Assembly (NCBI GenBank): GCA_031292035.1
Contig: JARLHX010000294.1
Location: forward strand, 1-49,772
Reading direction: 5' to 3'
Source: Negativicutes bacterium
GTDB lineage: Bacteria > Bacillota_C > Negativicutes > Sporomusales_B > JARLHX01
Length of the DNA stretch: 49,772 nt
The notes beneath the pieces are model-generated. The model saw nothing but the letters and a program-made list of their open reading frames with translations. It was not told the origin of the DNA and did not search any database. This document shows positions 42,932-49,772 of the stretch, in pieces. The stretch's first letter is position 1; each line of letters begins with the position of its first letter. A program made the position numbers and the translations under genes.

Positions 42932-44406
42932 TGCTGGTCGTCATCGTCCCTAGTTGCGTCTTTTGGTTGTAATATTGACGGACGGACGGTCTTGCTGGCC
43001 AGTGGCAATCGCAGTAGTAAATCCTTCATTGCTTTGTAATCGAAAGGAATAGCCGGCCAAAAATAGGGTACTCCGAAGGATTTCGAAAGCAAGATGATCG
43101 ACAGTATTCCCGCGAGGCCAACCAGTAGTCCAGGCATCTTGAATACGATGACCAGAACGATCAGCGCCAGCCGGAAAAGCCGGACGGCCATCGCCAGTTC
43201 GACACTGGGAGTGGCAAAGGTTCCGACTGTCGCTACCGCAATATAAAAGATGGTTTCATTGCCGAACAAGCCGACTTTGGTGGCAAACTCACCCAGCATA
43301 AAGGCCCCGATAAACCCTAATGCGGTGGACTGGGCTGATGGCACATGTACGGTGGCCATTCGCACCATTTCGATGCCGAATTCGGCCAGCAGGAACTGGA
43401 TTCCTAGTGGGATAACCCCAGGGTCCTTCGGTCCGAGAAAAGCCAGTGTTTCTGGCAGCAGGTGAGGTTGTTTGACAAGGGCCAGCCACACCGGCGGCAA
43501 GAGGAGCGAAAAAATGACCGCCCCCATCCTGACCAGACGCAGAAATGTGCCGACTGTCACATTCTGCCTGAACTCCTCAACATGCTGGAGATGATGCCAT
43601 AACGTAGTCGGCAAAATGAGAATGTTAGGCGATGTGTCCACCAGGACGCAGACATGGCCCTCCAGCAGGTGGACGACTGCGACATCGGGCCGCTCAGTAT
43701 AACGCACCTTGGGCAGCGGATTCCACAAGCTGCTGCCGACAATGTATTCCTCCACCGCTTTTTCGGCCATAGGCACTCCATCGATGGTGATGCCGTTCAA
43801 CTTCTCCTTCACCGTATCCACCAGTTTGGCATTCGTAATGTCGCGGATATAACAGACTGCCACATCGGTTTTAGATCGCGAGCCGACTTTAACGATTTCA
43901 AAGCGAAGATTGGGATCACGCAGACGGCGGCGAATCAAGGTTGTGTTGAAGGGCAGCGTTTCCACAAACGAGTCCTTTGAGCCCCGAGTGACTTTTTCAA
44001 TGTTGGATTCCGACGGTGCCCGGATGGGATATGCCCGAGCGTCGATAATGATGACCTGTTCTTCACCGTCAATAAAAAAAAGCAGCTCGCCGGACAGCAA
44101 ACTGGTAACGGCATCGTTCATATCGTCCACCAATTTCACCTGGGAGTGAGTCACGCGGTGAAAAAAGACCTTTTGCAAGGTGTTGACATTCAATTCCTCC
44201 GGATGAAGGGTAAAAACATCCTGAAATACGTTTGTCAATAACACGTCATTGGTCATGCCGTTCACCGAATAAGAGGCGGCCCGTTTGCGGCCGACCCGGT
44301 ATTCGCGAAACACAATATCGAAGCACTCCCCAACTGCTAAAAGCTCTTTCAGATATTTGATCGTGTGATCAAGGTCAGGATTAATCTTGCGTTTTTCTTC
44401 CGGCAT
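42922..44406 (-). CDS. spoVAF: Spore germination protein SpoVAF (GerA family)
   Basis: 494 aa. An N-terminal soluble half and about five membrane helices in the C-terminal half fit the GerAA-type family. GVIPLGIQFLLAEFGIEMVRMATVHVPSAQ is diagnostic. It overlaps the end of spoVAEa by 26 nt. It is expected in the spore inner membrane near the SpoVA channel and to take part in germination. Confidence 0.92.
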   Translation of the reverse strand: MPEEKRKINPDLDHTIKYLKELLAVGECFDIVFREYRVGRKRAASYSVNGMTNDVLLTNVFQDVFTLHPEELNVNTLQKVFFHRVTHSQVKLVDDMNDAVTSLLSGELLFFIDGEEQVIIIDARAYPIRAPSESNIEKVTRGSKDSFVETLPFNTTLIRRRLRDPNLRFEIVKVGSRSKTDVAVCYIRDITNAKLVDTVKEKLNGITIDGVPMAEKAVEEYIVGSSLWNPLPKVRYTERPDVAVVHLLEGHVCVLVDTSPNILILPTTLWHHLQHVEEFRQNVTVGTFLRLVRMGAVIFSLLLPPVWLALVKQPHLLPETLAFLGPKDPGVIPLGIQFLLAEFGIEMVRMATVHVPSAQSTALGFIGAFMLGEFATKVGLFGNETIFYIAVATVGTFATPSVELAMAVRLFRLALIVLVIVFKMPGLLVGLAGILSIILLSKSFGVPYFWPAIPFDYKAMKDLLLRLPLASKTVRPSILQPKDATRDDDDQQKK

Positions 44407-44983
44407 TCGTCACGCCACTCCGTTTCAATATCTCCTCGATTGCCTTGCGCGTTATCGGCGAGCCGCGCCGGATATCATCGGCCTTATCCATTTTACCGAT
44501 ATCGCCAATGCCGACGATGACAGGTATATCAACTTGGTTCAGTACATCCACCGTATCGCCGTTCACGGTTGCTTGATCACAGTTACCCCGTTTTTCCAGT
44601 CCGTTTTTATCCACAGAGCCATCTACCATTTTTCCCTGGCCATTGATACAAACGTCTGCTGGTACGCCGTCGATGCCGGTGGTATTGGAGGCCACTGCCA
44701 CCGCCCCGAGGACCTGCACATCAGGATGGTTGGCCACATACTCCATGGCAACCTCTCCCTTGCCTTTATCGCACCGTCCGCGGTCATCAAACATTACCAA
44801 TACCGGATCATGGGGAACTAGTTTTAAGAGCTGGACAATTTCCGCCCCGGTAATGGGTGTAGGATTTCCCGCTGAAGCGGAAATACACCGGAGATTGAGT
44901 TCGGTGGCGATATTTTCCACGACTTGTTGCGCGCAACGGTCACCGTCGGTAATCAATATGACTCTCACTTTATCCGGCAACAT
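44381..44983 (-). CDS. spoVAEA: Stage V sporulation protein SpoVAEa
   Basis: 200 aa with VRVILITDGDRCAQ near the N-terminus, SASAGNPTPITGAEIVQLL, GAVAVASNTTGIDG and IPVIVGIGDIGKMDKADD, the pattern of the soluble SpoVAEa. The protein is a peripheral part of the spoVA operon. Start codon may be the ATG at 44983 (shown) or a GTG at 44989. It is coupled to spoVAF by overlap. Confidence 0.9.
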   Translation of the reverse strand: MLPDKVRVILITDGDRCAQQVVENIATELNLRCISASAGNPTPITGAEIVQLLKLVPHDPVLVMFDDRGRCDKGKGEVAMEYVANHPDVQVLGAVAVASNTTGIDGVPADVCINGQGKMVDGSVDKNGLEKRGNCDQATVNGDTVDVLNQVDIPVIVGIGDIGKMDKADDIRRGSPITRKAIEEILKRSGVTNAGRKTQD

Positions 44984-44996
44984 TTTCACCTCTTGT

Positions 44997-45674
44997 TCAT
45001 TTGGTGTTTGACTCTCCCCCGATCATGCCGCTGATACGACCAGCCAGGGATTCACTTTCGGCGATGACTTTTTTCAATTTTTCCAGACTGGCTTCGAGTT
45101 CCTGCGACAGTTCATACTGGGCGGTGGCTAAGGCCTGGGCAGCGGTTTGCGCCGGTGTGGCTTTAGCCTGACCTCTACTAGAAGCTCCACCTGAAGAAGG
45201 ATTTTGTTGACCCGTACGACCGGCCTGTAAAGACTGTGCGAACAGGGCCTGAAGGTGTGAGGCTGCTGCATTTCCTTCCTGATCAGCTGGAGGTGTTTGC
45301 TGGCCTGAACCGGCGTTTTGAACCATACCTGATCCACCTTGCCCCAAAACAGTTTGCCCTGACGGCGGCGCTACGGGAACTTGCTGCAAATTATCCAGCT
45401 GACGGCTGATTTTTTCCAAAAGTGCCACCATATCATTTGTAACGTCAGGCGGGCATTTTAACTTCGCCTGTGCCTCGACAAAGCCCTTGGCCATATCAGC
45501 AATCAACGTGTCTTCTATATGAGGGCGCACCAGTGCGGTTTCCACTGCCTCCTTACGCTGCGGAGGGTACTTCTCCCCGCGCGGGGCCTCGTGCTCTCGT
45601 CCGACGATTTCGCCCGAACCCTGATTAACGCCGTCGCGCCGGGGATTTGGCCGCCGTAAATTTTGCCACACCAT
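44997..45674 (-). CDS. Unknown protein in the spoVA cluster, low-complexity
   Basis: 225 aa with no membrane helix. The N-terminus is basic and Arg/Asn-rich, a middle block is helical (IEDTLIADMAKGFVEAQAKL, LLEKISRQLDNLQQV), then a Gly/Gln/Ser/Pro-rich low-complexity stretch of about 80 residues, and a C-terminal coiled coil (ELSQELEASLEKLKKVIAE). I do not recognise a family. It lies between an unknown membrane protein and spoVAEa, so forespore expression is likely. Confidence 0.75.
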   Translation of the reverse strand: MVWQNLRRPNPRRDGVNQGSGEIVGREHEAPRGEKYPPQRKEAVETALVRPHIEDTLIADMAKGFVEAQAKLKCPPDVTNDMVALLEKISRQLDNLQQVPVAPPSGQTVLGQGGSGMVQNAGSGQQTPPADQEGNAAASHLQALFAQSLQAGRTGQQNPSSGGASSRGQAKATPAQTAAQALATAQYELSQELEASLEKLKKVIAESESLAGRISGMIGGESNTK

Positions 45675-45691
45675 AACCTTGCCTCGCCCCC

Positions 45692-46081
45692 TCAGATTGC
45701 TTGCCATAAATTGACCAGGAATGATACTACTGCCAGCCGGAAATTAACAACCGCAAACGGATGCTTTACAGGTGAAAGGGGATTTAAAAGCCGGGCAGTT
45801 TTTTCGTATTCGACTCCGCCGACAGTTGCGCTGACAATATAATTGGCGATCGATCCGCTAAAGAGTAGGAAGGTTGAAGCCATCCCACTTTTAACACCGG
45901 TAGCCACCGTGCTGCCAAACGCCCCTGCGGCTACTACCGACACGATATGGCCACGCAAAAAGAGGGTCATCAATAACTGCCCCAGATCATGGATGAGGGC
46001 GGCACCGAGAACATGCTGGGGGTAACGCAAACCGACCAGACAGATGGTTATGACCACTCCGACAATATCAACCGCCAGCAT
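45692..46081 (-). CDS. Unknown four-helix membrane protein in the spoVA cluster
   Basis: 129 aa with about four hydrophobic segments (VDIVGVVITICLVGLRY, ALIHDLGQLLMTLFL, VSVVAAGAFGSTVA, FRLAVVSFLVNLW). It follows spoVAE by 16 bp. Sequence does not match SpoVAA, SpoVAB or SpoVAE as I know them. Position suggests a part of the SpoVA membrane assembly, which is an inference. Confidence 0.75.
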   Translation of the reverse strand: MLAVDIVGVVITICLVGLRYPQHVLGAALIHDLGQLLMTLFLRGHIVSVVAAGAFGSTVATGVKSGMASTFLLFSGSIANYIVSATVGGVEYEKTARLLNPLSPVKHPFAVVNFRLAVVSFLVNLWQAI

Positions 46082-46097
46082 TCATCGCCTTGCCTTT

Positions 46098-46451
46098 CTA
46101 GCCTTTGGGATCAAACAGTACCGCCATCATAAAGCCGAAGAATACAGCCGATGACAGGCCGATCGCCGTGGCTCGGAGGGCGCCGCTGAAGATTCCCATA
46201 AAACCATATTTATTAATATCCTCTATCGTTCCGCTGACAAGGGCATGGCCAAATCCCGGTAATGGAATGGTGGCTCCGGCGCCTCCCAGCTCTACCAGGG
46301 GCGCATAAATGCCAATCCCGCTCAAGATTCCTCCAGCCACCACGAAAATGACCAATACATGGGCCGGAGTCAGCGGGGTCAAATCCATGAGCAATTGTCC
46401 AACTACACAGATGAGACCACCAATAATAAAGGCCATCAGATATACCTGCAC
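46098..46451 (-). CDS. spoVAE: Stage V sporulation protein SpoVAE (SpoVAEb)
   Basis: 117 aa with four hydrophobic helices and the family pattern GGLICVVGQLLMDLT, GGAGATIPLPGFGHALVSG. It forms part of the dipicolinate channel in the spore inner membrane. It starts at a GTG after AAGGAGG and follows spoVAD. Confidence 0.93.
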   Translation of the reverse strand: MQVYLMAFIIGGLICVVGQLLMDLTPLTPAHVLVIFVVAGGILSGIGIYAPLVELGGAGATIPLPGFGHALVSGTIEDINKYGFMGIFSGALRATAIGLSSAVFFGFMMAVLFDPKG

Positions 46452-46463
46452 TTCTTTCCCTCC

Positions 46464-47468
46464 TTATCCTTCCACCGCGACCGCGTGGGCGATGCAGGGA
46501 ATCGATTCTTTCTGCTGGTATGAAGTAGTACTATGCAGACTGCCTGTTCCCACCAGCAGAATTCGCCGCAGTTCGCCGGCCGTCAAAAGGGGGTAAAGAT
46601 AACTGCAAAACACAACAGCCGAGCTGGCGCAGCCGCTGGCTCCGGCGTGAGGATCTTGCTCATCGCGATAGATCATGCACCCGCAATCTTCATAATTTGC
46701 CGATATGTTCAAATCCTTTTCGCCTAATAGCTGTATCAGTAACTGCTTGCCGACAGATCCAAGGTCACCGGTGTAAATCATGTCATAGTAGGAGGGTTGC
46801 CGGCCAGTATCCTGAAAATGCTGCCAGATGGTGTCTGCCGCAGCCGGAGCCATTGCCGGTCCCATCGCATTGGGATCTTTCAACCCACTGTCGATGATCT
46901 TGCCGACAGTAGCTGCTGTCACCCTTGGTCCGTTCCCTGATGCTGTCAGTAAGGCCGCCCCGGCCCCGGTGACTGTCCACTGAGCCAGTGGCGGACGCTG
47001 AACGCCTAGCTCGGTGGGAAACCGATATTGACGCTCAGCGGCCTCGTGATGGCTGGAACAACCAGCGACCAGCTTTTCGGCGAATCCGCCGTCCACCAGC
47101 ATGGACCCAAGCAAAAGACCTTTTGCCATCGTGGAGCAGGCACCGTAAATCCCGAGAAATGGGCGGTTGAGATTTCGAACCGCAAAGTGGGTTGCCATCA
47201 GCTGATTCAATAGATCGCCAGCTAAAATGAAGTCGATATCCTTCATAGCGACAGAAGACTTTTGCACGGCGGTCTTAATGGCCCATTCCAGCATATAGGA
47301 TTCGCACTGTTCCCAGCTGGAATGCTCACCGATATTATCCTCCATCACCCGATCAAACCGGGATGCCAACAGTCCTTCCCCTTCCATCGGCCCCACAATG
47401 GTCGCAGTCGACGCCAACGTGGGCGGTACTGCAAAGAGCAGGCTCTGTTTACCGCTTTTTTTATTCAC
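46464..47468 (-). CDS. spoVAD: Stage V sporulation protein SpoVAD
   Basis: 334 aa, the usual length, with the thiolase-like fold stretches FLGIYGACSTMAKGLLLGSMLVDGG and SSHHEAAERQYRFPTELG. It binds dipicolinic acid and guides it through the SpoVA channel. The AGGAGG lies 1 nt before a TTG and 7 nt before a GTG (47468); the GTG is preferred. Confidence 0.95.
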   Translation of the reverse strand: MNKKSGKQSLLFAVPPTLASTATIVGPMEGEGLLASRFDRVMEDNIGEHSSWEQCESYMLEWAIKTAVQKSSVAMKDIDFILAGDLLNQLMATHFAVRNLNRPFLGIYGACSTMAKGLLLGSMLVDGGFAEKLVAGCSSHHEAAERQYRFPTELGVQRPPLAQWTVTGAGAALLTASGNGPRVTAATVGKIIDSGLKDPNAMGPAMAPAAADTIWQHFQDTGRQPSYYDMIYTGDLGSVGKQLLIQLLGEKDLNISANYEDCGCMIYRDEQDPHAGASGCASSAVVFCSYLYPLLTAGELRRILLVGTGSLHSTTSYQQKESIPCIAHAVAVEG

Positions 47469-47479
47469 CGGCAAACCTC

Positions 47480-47944
47480 CTAGTGCAACATCCAGTAAAT
47501 AAAACCGACAATCACCGCCGTCACTGTCCCGTAAACAATAACCGGCCCGGCGATAACAAACATTTTAGCACCCACGCCAAATACATAACCTTCCCGCTTA
47601 AACTCCATTGCCGGCGCCACAATAGAATTTGCGAAACCGGTGATCGGCACAATCGAACCGGCGCCGGCCCGACGCCCCAATTCGTCGTATACTCCGAGCC
47701 CGGTAAAGAAGGCACCAAAGAAAATCATCACCGCCGAAGTGGCGGCAACTGCATCTTTTTTAACAAGGCCTAAATCCATCATCCAGTTTTGGATAGCCTG
47801 CCCGATCACACAAATCAAACCACCCACAACAAATGCCCAGAGTATATTTTTCAACAGTGGAGGCTTCGGCTTCACCTGATCATATTTGGCTTGGTACTGC
47901 TGGGTCCATTGCGATTTACCACCGGTTTTGCCGCTCGCAGGCAT
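47480..47944 (-). CDS. spoVAC: Stage V sporulation protein SpoVAC
   Basis: 154 aa with four membrane helices and the family stretch AGSIVPITGFANSIVAPAMEFKREGYVFGVGAKMFVIAGPVI. SpoVAC is the mechanosensitive channel part of the dipicolinate transporter. The ATG at 47944 has GGGGGTGATT upstream and is preferred to two earlier Met codons. First gene of the spoVA operon, following the terminator at 48002-48026. Confidence 0.95.
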   Translation of the reverse strand: MPASGKTGGKSQWTQQYQAKYDQVKPKPPLLKNILWAFVVGGLICVIGQAIQNWMMDLGLVKKDAVAATSAVMIFFGAFFTGLGVYDELGRRAGAGSIVPITGFANSIVAPAMEFKREGYVFGVGAKMFVIAGPVIVYGTVTAVIVGFIYWMLH

Positions 47945-48001
47945 GCAATCACCCCCGCTTATTTTGGCCATACTGGGCACAAATCATTCGTTGCAGAAAC
48001 A

Positions 48002-48026
48002 AAAAGAGTGCCATAGGCACTCTTTT
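48002..48026 (-). terminator. Terminator between dodecin and spoVAC
   Basis: AAAAGAGTGCC/GGCACTCTTTT stem around ATA, followed on the minus strand by TTTTTG. It separates the sigF-dodecin transcript from the spoVA genes. Confidence 0.9.
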
Positions 48027-48039
48027 AAGCGATGAGTGG

Positions 48040-48243
48040 TCAGGTGCGTACCTGGAATGCCACTTTTACGTCGGCCTTATATTCGGATATCCGCCCTTCG
48101 TCAATGTTGGCAGTAAAATTTGTCACTTCCACGCCCAAGATTTCATCAATAGTTTTTGATGCCTCCATCACCGCATTATCGACGGCATCAGTCCAATTAT
48201 GGTGAGAAGTGCCAACCAGTTCAATCACTTTTACGACGCCCAT
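48040..48243 (-). CDS. Dodecin family protein
   Basis: 67 aa, with VIELVGTSHHNWTDAVDNAVMEASKTIDEI, W17 in the position of the flavin-stacking tryptophan, and VEVTNFTANIDEGRI. Dodecins form 12-mers that store flavin or, in some bacteria, CoA. AGGAGG precedes the ATG. It lies between a 56-aa membrane protein and spoVAC. Confidence 0.92.
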   Translation of the reverse strand: MGVVKVIELVGTSHHNWTDAVDNAVMEASKTIDEILGVEVTNFTANIDEGRISEYKADVKVAFQVRT

Positions 48244-48326
48244 TGTCCTGCCTCCTTGTAATTGTAATTCACAACCCTAGTTTGTATCAGACACTTTAGA
48301 TTTATGCTTTCTGTGTGGATTTTTTA

Positions 48327-48497
48327 TCAAAGATCAAGACCGCCGCGCTGGTCAACCTGAGTGGCAATAACTTGTTTTGCCCGCATTGGCGGTCTTTTCG
48401 GCATATTGCCGTTCAAAACAAACCAAGTCACCGCACCGCCGGTAAGCAATACAGCAATCAGCAAAACCGCAATATACCAACGCTTGGCACTGATCAT
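48327..48497 (-). CDS. Small single-span membrane protein downstream of sigF
   Basis: 56 aa: MISAKRWYIAVLLIAVLLTG starts with a basic residue pair and one hydrophobic helix, then a short exterior tail (MPKRPPMRAKQVIATQVDQRGG). GAGGTG lies 6 nt before the ATG. Another frame at 48352-48537 covers the same DNA but has no membrane helix and a Cys-rich, unlikely composition. Position 60 bp after sigF suggests forespore expression. The function is unknown. Confidence 0.6.
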   Translation of the reverse strand: MISAKRWYIAVLLIAVLLTGGAVTWFVLNGNMPKRPPMRAKQVIATQVDQRGGLDL

Positions 48498-48556
48498 TCA
48501 TCTCACCTCGTGCTTTAGTATTCCAGGATCGGGCCATAAAAAATCAGACCCCCATG

Positions 48557-49285
48557 TTATGAGGTCTGGAGAAATTCACGGATTAATTTCAGCGCCTGTT
48601 TCTCAATCCGGGATATCTGGACTTGGGACAACCCGATGCTGGCAGCAATCTCCGCCTGAGTCTGGTCTTCAAAATAGCGCAGATGAATTACCAGCCTCTC
48701 GCGTGGCGGCAATCGGGCCAACACCTCTCGCAGTACCATGCTGTCAAAACTGACATCGTCCTGATTGTCAACTTTGATTTGCTGGAGACGTTCGATGGCG
48801 TCACCGTCGTCGTAAAAAGACGGCTCATGTAAAGATGCCGGGGGTTGAACCGCCTCGAGGGCGGCGACAATTTCCTGGGTAGATATCGCCAGTTCGGCGG
48901 CTACCTCGCCGATGCTCGGATCACGGCCAAGAACTCCTTGCAGTTTCTCTTGGGCCTTATGTACCCGGTAAGCCAGCTCCTTCAAGGGGCGGCTGACCTT
49001 TACCAGGCTGTCATCCCGCAAAAAACGGCGGATCTCGCCAATAATCATCGGCACAGCATAGGTGGAAAAACGTACACTATACTTGCTATCAAACCGTTCC
49101 ACCGACTTGATAAGACCAATACAGCCAATTTGAAACAGGTCGTCCCACTCATAGCCACGGCCTGAAAAGCGATGCACCACACTTCGCACCAGATTCAGAT
49201 TTTGGCTGAGAATCATGTCGCGGGCAGCACAGTCGCCGGCCTGCGCCCGCTTGATTAATTCTTTCGTCTGTTCATCGTCCATCAT
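48557..49285 (-). CDS. sigF: RNA polymerase sporulation sigma factor SigF
   Basis: 242 aa of the sigma-F/B/G type. Region 2 is in NLNLVRSVVHRFSGRGYEWDDLFQIGCIGLIK, region 3 follows, and region 4 has the helix-turn-helix QAEIAASIGLSQVQISRIEKQAL. It directs early forespore transcription and is held inactive by SpoIIAB, encoded just upstream. A GG-rich ribosome site lies before the tandem ATG codons. Confidence 0.95.
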   Translation of the reverse strand: MMDDEQTKELIKRAQAGDCAARDMILSQNLNLVRSVVHRFSGRGYEWDDLFQIGCIGLIKSVERFDSKYSVRFSTYAVPMIIGEIRRFLRDDSLVKVSRPLKELAYRVHKAQEKLQGVLGRDPSIGEVAAELAISTQEIVAALEAVQPPASLHEPSFYDDGDAIERLQQIKVDNQDDVSFDSMVLREVLARLPPRERLVIHLRYFEDQTQAEIAASIGLSQVQISRIEKQALKLIREFLQTS

Positions 49286-49296
49286 GGCAAGCCACC

Positions 49297-49772
49297 TTAG
49301 TGTTCCTGGTCGGCTTGAATCTGCTTGGCCATCCGGACCGTTGTGCCGCGCCCGACTTCAGATTCGACAATCAGTTGATCCATAAAAGATTCCATAAACA
49401 CGAACCCCAATCCCATCCGTTCTGGGTCAGTGGAATAAGACGGCTGCCTGGCAAGGGCGATATCGGCGATCCCCCGCCCGTAATCTGTGACTATGAATTC
49501 CAGCGAATCGCTATCCAGGGTCATGGTGAACTCAATTTCACCGATGGTGTCGCCATAACCATGAATGATCGCATTGGACACCGCTTCTGAAATCGCAACC
49601 TTGATTTCCTCGAGGCAGCTGTTAAACCTTTCCTCACGCGTGCGCATATTGAAGATGTCAAACAAGCGTAAGTCGGTGGTGCTGTTACTGGCTTCACCAT
49701 CCTGATCATTCGTTTGGTCGACAGTTTTACCATTCTTTACTTGGCTGAGAAGAAGATGGCCAAGCCCGATGA
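49297..49772 (-). CDS. spoIIAB: Anti-sigma F factor SpoIIAB, abnormal N-terminus, 5' end outside window
   Basis: The HATPase core is clear: N-box EEIKVAISEAVSNAIIHGYG, G1 VTDYGRGI and G2 PERMGLGFVFMES. It is a serine kinase that binds SigF. The region before EEIK should contain the conserved N-E/ENV-x-F-A-R segment of about 40 residues but reads instead SNSTTDLRLFDIFNMRTREERFNSC. The frame is open to the window end without ATG, GTG or TTG except TTG at 49665. I therefore leave the start unresolved. It may be fused to a STAS-like domain (GLGHLLLSQVK lies upstream) or contain a frameshift. Confidence 0.75.
   Translation of the reverse strand, partial: IGLGHLLLSQVKNGKTVDQTNDQDGEASNSTTDLRLFDIFNMRTREERFNSCLEEIKVAISEAVSNAIIHGYGDTIGEIEFTMTLDSDSLEFIVTDYGRGIADIALARQPSYSTDPERMGLGFVFMESFMDQLIVESEVGRGTTVRMAKQIQADQEH

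Noticed and set aside
47960..47989. GAATG-N15-GGCCAAAATA upstream of spoVAC resembling a sigma-F or sigma-G promoter.
   Set aside because: The -10 would lie only about 15 nt before the start codon, so the ribosome site would be partly outside the transcript. One conserved base also disagrees.
48352..48537. A 61-aa Cys-rich minus-strand frame downstream of sigF.
   Set aside because: The overlapping frame 48327-48497 has a better-placed ribosome site and a membrane helix.
1..49772. CRISPR array, insertion sequence, prophage, tRNA or attachment site.
   Set aside because: No regular repeats, transposase or integrase frames, or cloverleaf sequences were seen. Gene content and strand order look like stable chromosome.

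Overview
The window looks like a chromosomal segment of an anaerobic, endospore-forming, Gram-negative-type Firmicute, most likely a Sporomusa-like member of the Negativicutes. The evidence is a sporulation block (spoIIAB-sigF, spoVAC/D/E, spoVAEa, spoVAF, a GerW/YtfJ protein, a DacF-type carboxypeptidase) next to anaerobic metabolism: a selenocysteine formate dehydrogenase, a four-subunit 2-oxoacid:ferredoxin oxidoreductase, and an acyl-CoA dehydrogenase with electron-transfer flavoprotein. The genus is an inference. Almost everything is on the minus strand. Only a 57-aa membrane protein, a 62-aa helical protein, a LysR regulator and a lipoprotein are on the plus strand. I found no tRNA, rRNA, IS element or CRISPR array.

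Layout. 1-7.1 kb: a five-gene operon (CoA-transferase, acyl-CoA dehydrogenase, MaoC hydratase, GntP permease, etfB) behind a clear sigma-54 promoter and a perfect palindrome, followed upstream by a PAS/AAA+ sigma-54 activator. The set would suit fermentation of an (R)-3-hydroxyacid such as 3-hydroxybutyrate. 7.4-9.5 kb: tautomerase, cysK with an untranslated leader and terminator-like hairpin, and two small unknown proteins. 9.5-14.7 kb: fdnGHI-fdhE with Sec codon and SECIS. 14.9-18.6 kb: globin-coupled chemoreceptor, CheV, a hemerythrin-like protein that has lost most iron ligands, and an AhpF-like flavoprotein reductase.

18.9-29.8 kb: a catabolic cluster comprising glcF, glcD, a LarA-family protein, a FadR regulator, a sucCD-like pair, korDABC and an MFS transporter. 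An identical 18-bp palindrome precedes both the kor operon and the transporter. Read together these genes could take up a 2-hydroxyacid, epimerise it, oxidise it to a 2-oxoacid, decarboxylate it to an acyl-CoA with ferredoxin reduction, and conserve energy as ATP. 30-36 kb: a MoaD-like protein, dacF, and a DASS transporter plus PrpF-family isomerase facing a divergent LysR regulator.

36-42 kb: housekeeping genes (gerW-like, DUF2953, scpB, scpA, trpS, an M50 protease, lysA under a lysine riboswitch whose mutually exclusive stems can be read). 42-49.8 kb: a lipoprotein, then the forespore region (spoVA genes including two unrecognised ones, dodecin, a 56-aa membrane protein, sigF, and a spoIIAB whose N-terminal part is abnormal and whose frame runs off the window).
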